The notes under the pieces were generated by a model, which was given only the letters and a program-made list of their open reading frames with translations, ran no database searches and was not told the DNA's origin. This document shows, in pieces, positions 9,111 to 19,460 of a stretch of DNA of 64,000 nucleotides. Source of the stretch: Pirellula sp. (GTDB taxonomy: Bacteria; Planctomycetota; Planctomycetia; Pirellulales; Pirellulaceae); NCBI GenBank assembly GCA_021299695.1, contig JAJTEK010000010.1, forward strand, positions 1 through 64,000, in the 5' to 3' direction. Made by a program: the position numbers and the translations under genes. Position 1 is the stretch's first letter; each line of letters starts with the position of its first letter.

Positions 9111-12100
9111 ATGTTCGATCGCGATAGTGACTACTCCTTCAATTGGAAGGCGGGCTTGATCAGTCTAGCGTTATTGCTGGTCGTTGGAACGTCTTTGTTT
9201 CTTGTGCACCGAATGCAACTTGGGCGTCTGGAAAAACATCTGCTCGGTCGAATCGAATCGGCCAAGGAATCGGGCGATCAAGAAGAAACCATCAAGAGCT
9301 TGAATCGATTCATGGTCTACCAGCCTAATGCTCCTAGGCAAAAGGTGGAGTTGACCGAATTGATGGCCGATCCCGATGCACCGAAACTTGGTTCCGAAGT
9401 GTTGATCCCAATGCTCTACCAAGCCCTTGTGTCTTGCGAGCAGAATCCTGAACTAGGGGATAAGCTTCCGAGTCTCCGAGGGAGACTCTTAGACAACTTG
9501 TCCCGAGCGATGCGATCCGGAGAAGCCGTCGAGCAAATCGCAAAGTTAGCCACCGAGCAGATCGATCCTGACTTGGACAAAAAGCTCGCCTTGACCCGTT
9601 ACCGACATTTGGTCGTAGCAGGCGAGGACCCATCGATTGGGCGAATTTTGCCCGGCACAGCGACCTGGGTCGAAAATCGATGCAAACTCGATCCTGTCGA
9701 CCATCTCCAGGAGGCCCTAAGGAATCGAAAAGGGGATGTCGAATTGACCGCGATGCTAGGAAATGCCTGCATTCTCGAGCCGACCAAATTGCTCAAATCG
9801 AATCTTGCGAAGTACTCCTCAGAAGAGCTTGCTTCTTTCATGAAACTTAGGCTCACCGAGATGCTTCAGAAGAATAAAGCGTCGCCGGACGCGAGATTGA
9901 TCAATTATCAGATACTCTCGCGGATCGCTCCAGAGCAAGCTTCTGAGGATATCGAAAAAGCATTGGCGGAATTCCCTGAGGACACCTCGATTTTGCAACA
10001 AGCCGCTGTTCATAAAATGGCAAGGTTGCTCGAGGCTAAACGTGCTGGCAACATCGATTCTCTGAATACCCAAATTGAGCAAGCCGAGAAATTACTAGAG
10101 AAGATCAAGCTTGGCGTCGGCATGCGAGCACCATTTACCTATTCGTCCCTTTCGGAATTGGCGTTGGCCAAGAATCAGAAAGACAAAGCGATTGAGTTGC
10201 TCGAGGATGGGATACGAGTCTGCGAACCCCCTTTGATCGATCTTCGGTTGCGAATTGCACAGATCTACAATCAGAGCAATGAGCCTCAAAAAGCGATCGA
10301 AGCGCTCAAGCTAGCTGATGATACGCTCCGACAAGATGCTCCACGATTGAACACTGCACAGCAGACCGAGTACTCTAGGGCTGTCAAACAGCAGTGGCTC
10401 GAGTATTACAATGCGCAAGGAAATCTTGTGGCTGTCAACGAGCAGCTCGAAGGCCTGTTGGTTACCACCGCATCGAGCGATACGAATACCGAGCTGAGGA
10501 TCCAGGCTTTTGCTGCCGAAGCGTTTCGCAAAATCGGCTATTGGGACAAAGCCACCAACGCCTATCTAAGAGCTTTGGCTCTTGCACCGACCAACGATAC
10601 GCTTCGACGCGGTGCTGCAGAGTCGTTGATCAAATCGAACCGAACTGCCGATGCGATCAAGCAATTTGAGACGATTCAAGAAAAGCAACCAGGTGACTGG
10701 ATGCAGATCGCACTTCTTCGAATGCTATTGCAGAACCTTCAGCTTGGCGTCGATGCATCTGAGTCGAAGGCTATCGAAACGGCCTTGAGCCGCGCCCGCG
10801 AATCGGCCAAAGCGAACAAAATCGATGACTCGTTTACCAATCTGTTGGATGTCCTGGACGCCGATTTCGATGTCCGTAAAACGAATCCTTCGAAACGCCA
10901 GGAGAAAATTGCCGAGTGGACTCCTAAGCTCGTCGCCTTGAGCCACGATAATCCAAACCAAGAGCTGCTTTTAAAAAATGTGGTCAACTTGCTAGTCACA
11001 TGGGGGGAACTTGAGAGTGCAAGGAGCGTTCGGCAGGTTCTGCTGGATCAAAACCCCGATGGTTTGGATTTCCACCTCGAGCAAGCAACCCAACTGGCCA
11101 ACTCCGGACAAGTCAATCAAGCGATCGATTACCTCATGGAACGCCTTGAGGATTTCCCGGCGGATATACGACTCAATCAATTCATCGTCGGGCTCTTACC
11201 GATCGACGAGGCTTTTTCGAGTCGGGCAGAAAAAATGCTCGACGCATCCGGCAGAAATTTTTCAGCCATGAGCGATCTGTGTGAATACCTGCTTCGCCTC
11301 CCTCAATATGCTGGGGAAGTTTCGCAGCAAGAGAAAGCGAAGTCCCTTCCGAAGGTGGAGCTTTGGAATGGCGTTTTGCAATCTGCCGAGCTGAGACTCC
11401 GCAAACTTGAAGGAGAGAAAGGAACGGCTTGGCGATACACCAAAGCACGCCGATTGCTGATCAAGTCCTTGTTCGATGAACGCCCCGATTTCTCAGCGGT
11501 ACTCGAACTCATTCAGCAAATCGAAGAAGTGCGTCCCGAATGGGCCTACCTGTACGTGCTTCGAGGTGCACTTAGCGAACAAATGAAAGAGCCTTCCAAG
11601 GCCATCAAAGCCTATCAAACCGCCGTGGGGCTTGCGGTCGACGATATTCGGGTCTTTGAACGATTGATCGAACTGCTCTATCAAGAGGGGAAATTTGAAG
11701 AAGCCGAAACCTACATCGCACGGCTCGGCCAAGTTTCCAATAGATCCAACAGGATCGCTTCGGTCGCCTTGAGGCTTTCGGAGAGAAACCAGTCCAATAC
11801 GTTGGATATCGCAAGATTGGGGACAGAAGCTCGACCGCTAGATCCTCAGGCTTGGATCTGGTACGCCAAGGTCATCGAGCGAACCTCTCGGACCATGGGC
11901 CCACAGGACCGCCAAGCCAGTGTCGAGCAAGCCGAGAAGTACCTAGTCCGAGCAAGGCAATTGGCTCCTGATCAATGCGACTCGGTTCGCGCTCTGTTCC
12001 AACACTATGTGTTGACAGGGCAAACTCCGGAACTTGAACTTTTTGTGCAAGCCGTCGAAGCCGATCGGGTGATTACACCGGAACATGACCGCTTGAACAC

Positions 12101-13670
12101 CCTCGGGAATATGTTTCTCTTCATGAACAAACTCGATCGCGCTGAGGATTGCTACAACAAAGCGATCAGCGCCGGAGGCGATGTCGCTCGAAACGGTTTG
12201 CTCAAGGCCGAGGCGATGGTAAGAGGTGGGAAGCTATCCGAAGCGATCGAATACCTTTCGGCGCTCGCGAAAGACAAACCGGAAATCCGCGAAGTTCGAC
12301 AAAGCCTTGCAATGCTTCTGTCCAATCGAAGTGCCCCCTCGGATTGGAAACAGATCGAGGATGTTTTGGCCGCTCCACCGTTTGGGAATTCGCTCGAAGA
12401 CCGCTTGGTCCATGCGAAGCTCTTAATGACCAGAAGGTCCTATGCAGATCTGGAAAAAGCACGTGCGAAACTTCAAGGGGTCACCGGTGTTCGAAGCGAT
12501 TCGGCCAGCGAAGTCCTCTTTACCCTCGGTGTGATCAACCGATACCTTCTGGACCTTTCTAATCGCGATCAAATCAAGAACACCGACACACGCAACTACC
12601 AAGAAGCTGCAGATTCGGCACTTGAGCAAGCTGCATCGAGCACTCCTCCAAACGAAAACTACATCGCCGGTTACATCAGTTTTCTCATCGAGCGAAATCG
12701 CCTCAAGGACGTCGAAACTCAACTCGGAAGGCTGTTGTCCCTCTCGCCTAATTCGCGAGGTACAGCGATGATTCGAGCACTTTGGCACCAAGCCAAAGAT
12801 CAAAAAGAACTTGCCCGCCAAGTCGTTTTAGATTGGTTCTCGCAAACGGCCAAAGTCGACTACTCGACAAGCGTTGAATTGAGTGCGATTTCAGACGAAA
12901 CCCTGGCCTTTGCCAATGCCCTTTTTGAGGTGATTGAGGATAAGGAAAACGCCGACCGAACGTTTGATGCCATCCTGGATCACAATCCACAGATTGCGAA
13001 GAACTATCTTAACTCGCTATTGCGTCATGATATCTCCTTACTACGAAATGCCGCGTTGAGGCGAATAACCGACTCGATCGATGAGTTAAACCTCACTCCC
13101 GTCGATACGACTGTCCTCCTCAACGTCGTCTCGATCCTGCAGTTCGATCAGGAAAAAGTCGACGCACTTGTTGGAGTGCTCAAAAAGAAACTCGATGAAT
13201 CCAATGAGATCGACATGCTCGTGCTGGTCGCGATGGGGGATTTCTTTCTTGCCAAAAAGGCCACTCCGGAGGCTCTTGTTGTCTACAAGAGAATCGTTGA
13301 GAAAGAACCGAAAAACCCTACCGCTTTGAATAATATCGCTAATATCCTTATAGAGATATCCCCAGACAACGCCCAAGAAGCTCTCGGTTACATCGAACGT
13401 GCCGTGGCCATCTTGCCCAACAACTCAGTACTCTTGGATACGCAAGGGACCGTGTTGATCTTGCTCAAGCGGTATGATGAAGCCGCCCAAGCACTGAGCT
13501 TAGCGACCAAAGCCGGCGGGGATCCCCGCTCGGCTCTCCATTGGTACATCGCCCTGATGAATGCCGGAAAAACCCAAGAAGCAGAAACAGTCAAACCGAT
13601 GATCGATCGCAAAAGTCTTCGAGACGTCTATCTGCTCCCGGAAGACAAGGCGGCCCTTGAGAAACTCTAA
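9111..13670 (+). CDS. Large membrane-anchored TPR protein
   Basis: The 1519-residue product has one N-terminal transmembrane helix (about residues 14-32, GLISLALLLVVGTSLFLVH). A long helical solenoid of degenerate tetratricopeptide repeats follows (for example YWDKATNAYLRALALAP, YNKAISAGGD, VYKRIVEKEPKNPTALNNIA, and LLDTQGTVLILLKRYDEAA near the end). The repeats most likely make an extracytoplasmic scaffold for protein-protein contacts; no catalytic domain is visible. The ATG at 9111 is preferred because GGAGA lies 10 bases upstream; a GTG at 9063 would lengthen it by 16 residues. It lies 53 bases after the HPS-like gene and converges on apgM. Its partners are unknown. Confidence 0.85.
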   Translation: MFDRDSDYSFNWKAGLISLALLLVVGTSLFLVHRMQLGRLEKHLLGRIESAKESGDQEETIKSLNRFMVYQPNAPRQKVELTELMADPDAPKLGSEVLIPMLYQALVSCEQNPELGDKLPSLRGRLLDNLSRAMRSGEAVEQIAKLATEQIDPDLDKKLALTRYRHLVVAGEDPSIGRILPGTATWVENRCKLDPVDHLQEALRNRKGDVELTAMLGNACILEPTKLLKSNLAKYSSEELASFMKLRLTEMLQKNKASPDARLINYQILSRIAPEQASEDIEKALAEFPEDTSILQQAAVHKMARLLEAKRAGNIDSLNTQIEQAEKLLEKIKLGVGMRAPFTYSSLSELALAKNQKDKAIELLEDGIRVCEPPLIDLRLRIAQIYNQSNEPQKAIEALKLADDTLRQDAPRLNTAQQTEYSRAVKQQWLEYYNAQGNLVAVNEQLEGLLVTTASSDTNTELRIQAFAAEAFRKIGYWDKATNAYLRALALAPTNDTLRRGAAESLIKSNRTADAIKQFETIQEKQPGDWMQIALLRMLLQNLQLGVDASESKAIETALSRARESAKANKIDDSFTNLLDVLDADFDVRKTNPSKRQEKIAEWTPKLVALSHDNPNQELLLKNVVNLLVTWGELESARSVRQVLLDQNPDGLDFHLEQATQLANSGQVNQAIDYLMERLEDFPADIRLNQFIVGLLPIDEAFSSRAEKMLDASGRNFSAMSDLCEYLLRLPQYAGEVSQQEKAKSLPKVELWNGVLQSAELRLRKLEGEKGTAWRYTKARRLLIKSLFDERPDFSAVLELIQQIEEVRPEWAYLYVLRGALSEQMKEPSKAIKAYQTAVGLAVDDIRVFERLIELLYQEGKFEEAETYIARLGQVSNRSNRIASVALRLSERNQSNTLDIARLGTEARPLDPQAWIWYAKVIERTSRTMGPQDRQASVEQAEKYLVRARQLAPDQCDSVRALFQHYVLTGQTPELELFVQAVEADRVITPEHDRLNTLGNMFLFMNKLDRAEDCYNKAISAGGDVARNGLLKAEAMVRGGKLSEAIEYLSALAKDKPEIREVRQSLAMLLSNRSAPSDWKQIEDVLAAPPFGNSLEDRLVHAKLLMTRRSYADLEKARAKLQGVTGVRSDSASEVLFTLGVINRYLLDLSNRDQIKNTDTRNYQEAADSALEQAASSTPPNENYIAGYISFLIERNRLKDVETQLGRLLSLSPNSRGTAMIRALWHQAKDQKELARQVVLDWFSQTAKVDYSTSVELSAISDETLAFANALFEVIEDKENADRTFDAILDHNPQIAKNYLNSLLRHDISLLRNAALRRITDSIDELNLTPVDTTVLLNVVSILQFDQEKVDALVGVLKKKLDESNEIDMLVLVAMGDFFLAKKATPEALVVYKRIVEKEPKNPTALNNIANILIEISPDNAQEALGYIERAVAILPNNSVLLDTQGTVLILLKRYDEAAQALSLATKAGGDPRSALHWYIALMNAGKTQEAETVKPMIDRKSLRDVYLLPEDKAALEKL

Positions 13671-13703
13671 GCGGACTTCGTAAACTTACAGGCTCAGGTC
13701 GCT

Positions 13704-13735
13704 TACGCACCGAATTTGCTACGCACCGAATTTGC
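13704..13735. repeat. 16-bp direct duplication across the apgM stop codon
   Basis: TACGCACCGAATTTGC occurs twice head to tail (13704-13719 and 13720-13735). On the minus strand the inner copy encodes the last codons of ApgM and the TAG stop (13719-13721) spans the junction. The outer copy would supply the same codons followed by TAA. Confidence 0.85.
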
Positions 13736-14924
13736 CCAAACGGCCGGCATTGGCCAGAGCCAAGGTCATCAAGTACTGGGCTTCAAAGTGCCCCAGCCCC
13801 CCGGTAATACACGTCGTCTCGTTGAACGTGCTGTGGGGGTCCGGACGGCAACAGTCGGAATAGAGCAACGTAGGGACCGGATGCCAAGAATGGCTCTTGA
13901 GGTAGCTCGGTGTGCTGTGATCTCCGGTGACAATCAAAACGTTCGGGTTGAGTTTTTGAATCCGACCGAGCACCGAATCGAGCTCCTCGATCCGAGCCAC
14001 TTTTTCCGAGAAGTTCCCATCCTCTCCGGTGCTGTCGGTGTACTTAAAGTGCAAGAAAAAGAAATCGTAGCGGTCCCAGTTCGCAGCGAGCTCCTCGATT
14101 TGTTCCTCCAAGCTCTGCGCGTTTCCCACGATGTCCATCCCGACAAGTCTGGCCAGTCCTTTGTACATCGGGTACACCGCGATCGCCGCGGCCCGCAATC
14201 CATAAACCTCTTGGTAGGACGGAAGTTGCGGTTTGGCTGCAAACCCGCGCATGGTGTGAAAATTCGCCTTGGGATGACCCGCCAAAATCGACTTCGCTTG
14301 GCGTAGGAATTCCTTGGCCACCTCGGCTGTTTTTTGGCTCTGAGGATTCTGTGCGACGGGCTCTAGAGCCTTCACGCCGGTCATTTGAGGGTCCGTATCG
14401 GCAACATTGCCCCCAAGTCCCTCTCCCCGAAAAACAACCACAAAACGATGCTCCTTGACCGGCTCGACAAAGATCTCGATACCCGGAATCTGGATCTTCC
14501 GGAGCGAAATCGCAAGCGGTGCGCTTTCCTGACTGCTGATCCGGCCCGCACGTCGGTCGGTGATCCGATCCTGATCGTCGATCGTGCAAAAATTGCAACG
14601 AATCGCCACGTCCTGCGGCTGCAACTCAAAGCCGATTCCCGTGGCCTCTAGCGCACCGCGACCGATGAGATACTTTAAGGGGTCGTACCCAAAAAGAGCC
14701 AAGTGACCCGGTCCGCTCCCAGGCGCGATCCCTGGCTTGACCGGAATACTCGCCCCTTGAACCCCCAAGCTAGCCAACGCGTCCAAATGAGGCGTTTTGG
14801 CCGTCTCAAGCTCGGTCAATCCACCCGGCTGCATCGGCAATCCACCAAGCCCATCGGCCACCAACATCACAATTTTACTGCCGTTATCCAACTGCAACTC
14901 TCGCGTCAACGTATGAATATCCAT
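13719..14924 (-). CDS. apgM: Cofactor-independent phosphoglycerate mutase (ApgM type)
   Basis: ApgM interconverts 3- and 2-phosphoglycerate in glycolysis and gluconeogenesis; it belongs to the alkaline phosphatase superfamily. The 401-residue product shows the metal-binding start VMLVADGLGG, the nucleophile region GSGPGHLALFGYDP, the IGRGALEATG segment, FFFLHFKYTDSTGEDGN, and the second metal site VTGDHSTPSYLKSHSWHP. These are the diagnostic ApgM motifs. The start at 14924 (MDIHTLTREL) matches the family N-terminus. It is convergent with the TPR gene, and its last codons lie in a 16-bp duplication. Confidence 0.92.
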   Translation of the reverse strand: MDIHTLTRELQLDNGSKIVMLVADGLGGLPMQPGGLTELETAKTPHLDALASLGVQGASIPVKPGIAPGSGPGHLALFGYDPLKYLIGRGALEATGIGFELQPQDVAIRCNFCTIDDQDRITDRRAGRISSQESAPLAISLRKIQIPGIEIFVEPVKEHRFVVVFRGEGLGGNVADTDPQMTGVKALEPVAQNPQSQKTAEVAKEFLRQAKSILAGHPKANFHTMRGFAAKPQLPSYQEVYGLRAAAIAVYPMYKGLARLVGMDIVGNAQSLEEQIEELAANWDRYDFFFLHFKYTDSTGEDGNFSEKVARIEELDSVLGRIQKLNPNVLIVTGDHSTPSYLKSHSWHPVPTLLYSDCCRPDPHSTFNETTCITGGLGHFEAQYLMTLALANAGRLGKFGA

Positions 14925-15146
14925 CGCCTTTTTGAAACTCCAAATACTGTGGGGGGAATCGAAATGGTCTAAACCCTAGAGATCGACAGATTGTTTAGCA
15001 AATCTCAGAGTATTCACAAGATGGAGCAAGGCGCTAGACTGTTCGTTTCCCCTGCGAGCAGTTACTCTAATAAGCTTCAAACGTAGGGGATCCTCTTCGT
15101 TTAGTAACCTTCGAACGCCACTTCGAACCCTTCGCTCTCCAATCGC

Positions 15147-16382
15147 ATGATCTGTATGTCCCATCCGACTCTCTTGAGCCAAACCTCCCAATGGAGCCTC
15201 ACGACGATCCTGCTGGTCGTTTCGCTCAGCCTGTCTGCAAGTCTCAGAGGCGCCCAAGACAACGAAGCCAGCAAGTCCGGCACCTTAGGAATCTCCAAAA
15301 CCCAACCCGACTCTGGTCCTTTTGTAAAACTCGCCGACGATGCGTTCATGGTGCCCTATTCCCATAGCGTCGAAGGTACCGAAGTGAGTTTTGAAATGAT
15401 CCCTATCCCCGGAGGCAAAGCCACCATCGGATCTCCCGATGAGCAACCCGGACGTAGCCAAGACGAAGGCCCCGCGTTTACCGTCGAAGTCGAACCGTTC
15501 TGGATGGCAAAAACCGAACTGACTTGGGCTGAGTACAAAACATTCCTGAAAACCTACGACATTTTTAAACGGCTCTCCCGCCAAGGTGTCCGCAAAGCCT
15601 CAGGGCTTGACCAAGCCGACGCGATCACCATCCCTACTCCTCTTTATGAACCGAGTTTCACTTACGAGTTCGGCGATGATCCCCAACAACCCGCCGTGAC
15701 AATGACCCAGTATTCGGCCAAACTCTACACACAATGGCTAAGCGGAATGACCGGCTCGCAGTACCGTCTGCCCACCGAGGCCGAGTGGGAGTACGCCGCC
15801 CGCGCAGGAACCAATACGGCTTATTCGTTCGGAGACGACCCCGCAGAACTCGATCAGTATGCGGCTTTTGCCGACAACAGCCCCGACGGAGCCCCCAAAG
15901 TCGGTAGCAAGAAACCGAACCCTTTCGGGCTCCATGACATGCACGGTAGCGTTTGGGAATGGACCCTGGACCATTATGCATCCAATAGCTACTCAGGTCG
16001 CCAGGGCAAAACGCTCAGCGTATCCGAAGCGCTCGTGATGCCTAAAGAAAAAAGCTCTCGATGTGTCCGTGGCGGTGGATGGCAAGACCCTCCTGAACGC
16101 CTCCGGTCCGCCGCGAGGCTTGGCTCCGACGACAAAGTCTGGAAAGACGCCGATCCCAACGTCCCCAAAAGCCCTTGGTGGTACACCGATGACCCAGCTC
16201 GCATGGTCGGCATGCGATTGGTCCGATCGGCTAGGCCATTGCCCCAAGAAGATCTTAAAAAGATCTGGGGTGTCGACCATGACGAAATCAAGGAGGATGT
16301 CCTGTTTCGACTCGAAGAAGGGCGTGGAGCGATCGGGATTTCCGTTCCTGAGCTTCTGCAAGACTTCAAACGCAAGAAGTAA
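15147..16382 (+). CDS. Exported FGE-fold (sulfatase-modifying-factor family) protein
   Basis: The 411-residue product has an N-terminal export signal (WSLTTILLVVSLSLSASL, about residues 17-34) followed by a formylglycine-generating-enzyme domain. That domain contains PIPGGKATIGSPDEQPGR, WMAKTELTWAEYK, YRLPTEAEWEYAARAG, FGLHDMHGSVWEWT, the C-terminal CVRGGGWQDPPERLRSA, and GMRLVRSAR. True FGEs carry a redox cysteine pair; here the RSAARL position lacks the second Cys. A binding or regulatory role is therefore more likely than sulfatase activation. An alternative ATG is at 15156. The 222 bases upstream contain nothing recognised. Confidence 0.85.
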   Translation: MICMSHPTLLSQTSQWSLTTILLVVSLSLSASLRGAQDNEASKSGTLGISKTQPDSGPFVKLADDAFMVPYSHSVEGTEVSFEMIPIPGGKATIGSPDEQPGRSQDEGPAFTVEVEPFWMAKTELTWAEYKTFLKTYDIFKRLSRQGVRKASGLDQADAITIPTPLYEPSFTYEFGDDPQQPAVTMTQYSAKLYTQWLSGMTGSQYRLPTEAEWEYAARAGTNTAYSFGDDPAELDQYAAFADNSPDGAPKVGSKKPNPFGLHDMHGSVWEWTLDHYASNSYSGRQGKTLSVSEALVMPKEKSSRCVRGGGWQDPPERLRSAARLGSDDKVWKDADPNVPKSPWWYTDDPARMVGMRLVRSARPLPQEDLKKIWGVDHDEIKEDVLFRLEEGRGAIGISVPELLQDFKRKK

Positions 16383-16418
16383 AACGTAACCTAGTCTTCA
16401 GTAAAAAGAGCCAACGTT

Positions 16419-18068
16419 ATGGGTGCACAATCGCAATCTACTTCCGGTTATCAGTGGGATTGGAACTTACCAAGGCTGTTTATCCGACGATGCAGGGAGA
16501 AAGGTGCTCAGCTAAAAGTCGCCGATTCCTCAGGAGTCAAACTCTCCGGAAATGATCTGCTCCTGCGAACTTTAGCCCTCAAACGCATCATCGATCGGGA
16601 GGTCTTGCAAACCCGCTTCAAAGGGCTCGATGAAAAACAGGTCGGGGTGCTGCTCCCACCGACCGTACCGGCCGTCGTGGTCAACATGGCTCTGACCCTG
16701 TCTCGACGCGTTGCAGTCAACCTGAACTACACCGTCTCTGAGTCCATCATCAACCGATGCATCGAACAAGCCCAGATCAAGCACGTTCTGACCAGTCGTA
16801 AAGTCATGGAAAAGTTGGGCATGAATCTCGACGCCCAAGTCGTCTACCTCGAAGACCTCAAAGACAAAGCCACCTTAGCAGACAAAATTGTCGCATTCAC
16901 GCAATCGAAATTCATTCCTGAATCGATCCTGGCCCGCCAATTCCAACTCCATAAAAACAAACCCGATGACCGTCTGACCATTATCTTCACCTCGGGCTCC
17001 ACAGGGGTACCCAAAGGGGTCCCGCTTACCTTGAACAACATTGCCTCGAACGTCCAAGGCTTCGATGCGACCATCCACGTGCGCCCTGAAGACTGTTTTC
17101 TGGGGATCCTCCCGTTCTTCCATTCCTTTGGGTACACAGGCACGCTCTGGGCCGTCGGTAGCCTGCCATGCTCAGGGGCTTTCCACTACAACCCCCTGGA
17201 ACCCAAGCAGATCGCCAAGCTGATCGAGACCTACAAATGCACCATCGTCCTAGGAACCCCCACTTTCTTGCGAGGTTTCCTCAAACGCATCGAGCCCGAG
17301 CAATTTAAAACCGTCGATGTCGTCGTCGTCGGCGCTGAAAAAATGCCCATCCCGCTAGCCCAAGCCTTCGAAGAGCGATTCGGTGTGCGACCCATCGAAG
17401 GATACGGAACGACCGAACTGAGCCCCGTCGTAGCGGTCAACGTACCCCCAAACCGCGCTCGACCCGATCAAGCCAACAACAGCCTTCGAGAAGGATCCGT
17501 CGGCAAACCGATTCCAGGCGTTCGAGCCCGAACCGTCTCGCTCGATGACCACTCGATCGTTCTTGGGCCGAACCAAACAGGAATGATCGAAATCTCCGGA
17601 CCAAACGTCATGTCCGGTTATCTCAATCAGCCAGAACTGACCGCCAAAGTCATGAACAACGGTTGGTACATCACCGGTGACGTCGGACTGGTCGATTCCG
17701 ACGGTTATATCCACATCACCGGTCGAGAAAGCCGATTCTCCAAAATCGGTGGAGAAATGGTGCCTCACATCCAAGTCGAAGAGGAAATCAACAAAATCGT
17801 AGGCGGAGACGAAGACATCCTAACACTGGCAGTAAGCAGTGTCCCGGATGAAAAGAAAGGGGAGAAACTCATCGTCCTTTACACCCAACTCCCCGAAGAG
17901 CCTTCGGCCATCGTCAAAAAACTCATCGAAGCAGGACTTCCCTCGATCTACGTACCGGGTATCGATGGCTTCATCCAAGTCGATGCGATCCCAATCCTGG
18001 GCACAGGTAAACTCGATCTGCGTGGCTTGCAGAAGCTCGCCTTGGAAAAAACTCAGGCGACAGACTGA
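16419..18068 (+). CDS. AMP-dependent acyl-ACP/acyl-CoA ligase (Aas-like C-terminal type)
   Basis: This 549-residue adenylate-forming enzyme has all core motifs: IIFTSGSTGVPKGVPLT (P-loop), FHSFGYTGTLW, YGTTELSPV, GWYITGDVG, GRESRFSKIGGEMVP, and the catalytic Lys in LGTGKLDL. The sequence pattern fits the acyl-ACP synthetase half of Aas, which recycles lysophospholipids together with the flippase LplT. An LplT-like gene lies 62 bases downstream, which supports this reading. The separate acyltransferase half (PlsC domain) is absent from this protein, so another acyltransferase would be needed. General fatty-acyl-CoA ligase is the alternative. Confidence 0.82.
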   Translation: MGAQSQSTSGYQWDWNLPRLFIRRCREKGAQLKVADSSGVKLSGNDLLLRTLALKRIIDREVLQTRFKGLDEKQVGVLLPPTVPAVVVNMALTLSRRVAVNLNYTVSESIINRCIEQAQIKHVLTSRKVMEKLGMNLDAQVVYLEDLKDKATLADKIVAFTQSKFIPESILARQFQLHKNKPDDRLTIIFTSGSTGVPKGVPLTLNNIASNVQGFDATIHVRPEDCFLGILPFFHSFGYTGTLWAVGSLPCSGAFHYNPLEPKQIAKLIETYKCTIVLGTPTFLRGFLKRIEPEQFKTVDVVVVGAEKMPIPLAQAFEERFGVRPIEGYGTTELSPVVAVNVPPNRARPDQANNSLREGSVGKPIPGVRARTVSLDDHSIVLGPNQTGMIEISGPNVMSGYLNQPELTAKVMNNGWYITGDVGLVDSDGYIHITGRESRFSKIGGEMVPHIQVEEEINKIVGGDEDILTLAVSSVPDEKKGEKLIVLYTQLPEEPSAIVKKLIEAGLPSIYVPGIDGFIQVDAIPILGTGKLDLRGLQKLALEKTQATD

Positions 18069-18130
18069 TTCAGACCCAGGCTATTTGACCCGCGAATGAA
18101 ATCCCACTGGAAAAGGATTCAATCCTATCG

Positions 18131-19444
18131 ATGCAACAAGCTTCCGACGAACCTCAGGAATCCTTCGACTCCAAGTCGCTCCTTGCTGACCGCTCGTTTT
18201 GGGGGATCGCCATCACCCAATTCCTCGGCGCATTCAACGACAACCTTTACAAACAACTCATGCTCCTGATGGCCATCGGCGGGATCGGAGCGATCAACAA
18301 AGACGATCGCCAAGGCTGGGCGACCTTGGCGTTTTCCCTCCCGTTTGTCCTGCTCAGCGGGCTGGCCGGCTACCTTTCGGACCGATACAGCAAAACCAAA
18401 ATCATTGTTCTTTGCAAGATTGCCGAGATCGCCATTACCCTCCTGGCGGTCCTGGCCTTTTGGCTCTACGGAAATCTTGGCGACTATGGAACCTGGACCG
18501 TCCTGATCCTTATGGGAGTCCATAGCACCTTCTTCGGGCCGGCCAAATACGGGATTCTCCCGGAGCTCTTTACCCACAAGCATCTTCCAAGAGCCAATGG
18601 TCTGATTCTCATGTCCACCTTCCTTGCCATCATCCTCGGCGTGGTCTTGGCAGGAGCGATCAAGGATCTGCTAGTGCTCAAGAACCAAGCAGGCCAAGAG
18701 GACTACAGCCGTCTGTGGATCGGTTCATTGGCCTGTTCGGTGGTGGCTGTGATCGGTACGTTGACCTCGCTGCTGATACGCAAGACGCCAGCGGTGCAAC
18801 CTCATGCCCAATTTCAAGTCGCCGATTCGATCGTGCCCTCGCCGATCCGATCGCTCCTGGTCCAAGACCGCCCATTGCTCTTGGCATTGGTCGTCTCGAG
18901 CGTCTTTTGGCTCGTCGGCGGATTGGTTATGCCGGTAGTAAACCGCTTGGGAAAAGAACAATTGCAACTCCAGTCAGATACCAAAACAAGCATCCTTACC
19001 GGCGGGCTTGCGATCGGAATCATCCTCGGGGCTGTAGGTGCGAACCTAGTGCTTAGAAATATTCGCAAGGACAAGCAGGTCACCCTCGGGGTGCTGATCA
19101 TGATCCTTGCCATGGGAGCCTTGAGCATTTGGACACCCAACGGCGGACTCTTCCTAGGCTACACAGGTGCCCTCATCGGTTTGATTGTCATGGGTATCGG
19201 CGCGGCGATTTTTGTCATCCCCTTGCAAGTCTTCCTGCAAGAGCGCCCGCCTGCGGAACTCAAGGGGCGATTGATCGGCACGATGAACTTTGCAAACTTT
19301 GTAGGAATACTTCTGGCCGGCCCGATCTACCAGATCCTCGTAAGCGTCGCCGGTTCGATGGCCTGGCCTGTTTCGGCAGTCTTTGCGATGATGCTCGCGA
19401 TGCTCCTGCCAATCCTTTTTTTCTATCGCTTGCCAAAACTGTAG
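18131..19444 (+). CDS. lplT: LplT-like MFS lysophospholipid transporter
   Basis: The 437-residue protein has about twelve hydrophobic spans and the LplT-type MFS start: FWGIAITQFLGAFNDNLYKQ, then GLAGYLSDRYSKTK (motif A), then GVHSTFFGPAKYGILPEL. LplT flips lysophospholipids inward across the inner membrane for re-acylation. In enterobacteria it is encoded beside Aas; here the neighbour is an Aas-like ligase, so the pair is probably one pathway. The helicase gene starts only 16 bases later. Confidence 0.85.
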   Translation: MQQASDEPQESFDSKSLLADRSFWGIAITQFLGAFNDNLYKQLMLLMAIGGIGAINKDDRQGWATLAFSLPFVLLSGLAGYLSDRYSKTKIIVLCKIAEIAITLLAVLAFWLYGNLGDYGTWTVLILMGVHSTFFGPAKYGILPELFTHKHLPRANGLILMSTFLAIILGVVLAGAIKDLLVLKNQAGQEDYSRLWIGSLACSVVAVIGTLTSLLIRKTPAVQPHAQFQVADSIVPSPIRSLLVQDRPLLLALVVSSVFWLVGGLVMPVVNRLGKEQLQLQSDTKTSILTGGLAIGIILGAVGANLVLRNIRKDKQVTLGVLIMILAMGALSIWTPNGGLFLGYTGALIGLIVMGIGAAIFVIPLQVFLQERPPAELKGRLIGTMNFANFVGILLAGPIYQILVSVAGSMAWPVSAVFAMMLAMLLPILFFYRLPKL

Positions 19445-19460
19445 ATCGCTCTTGGCGCCT

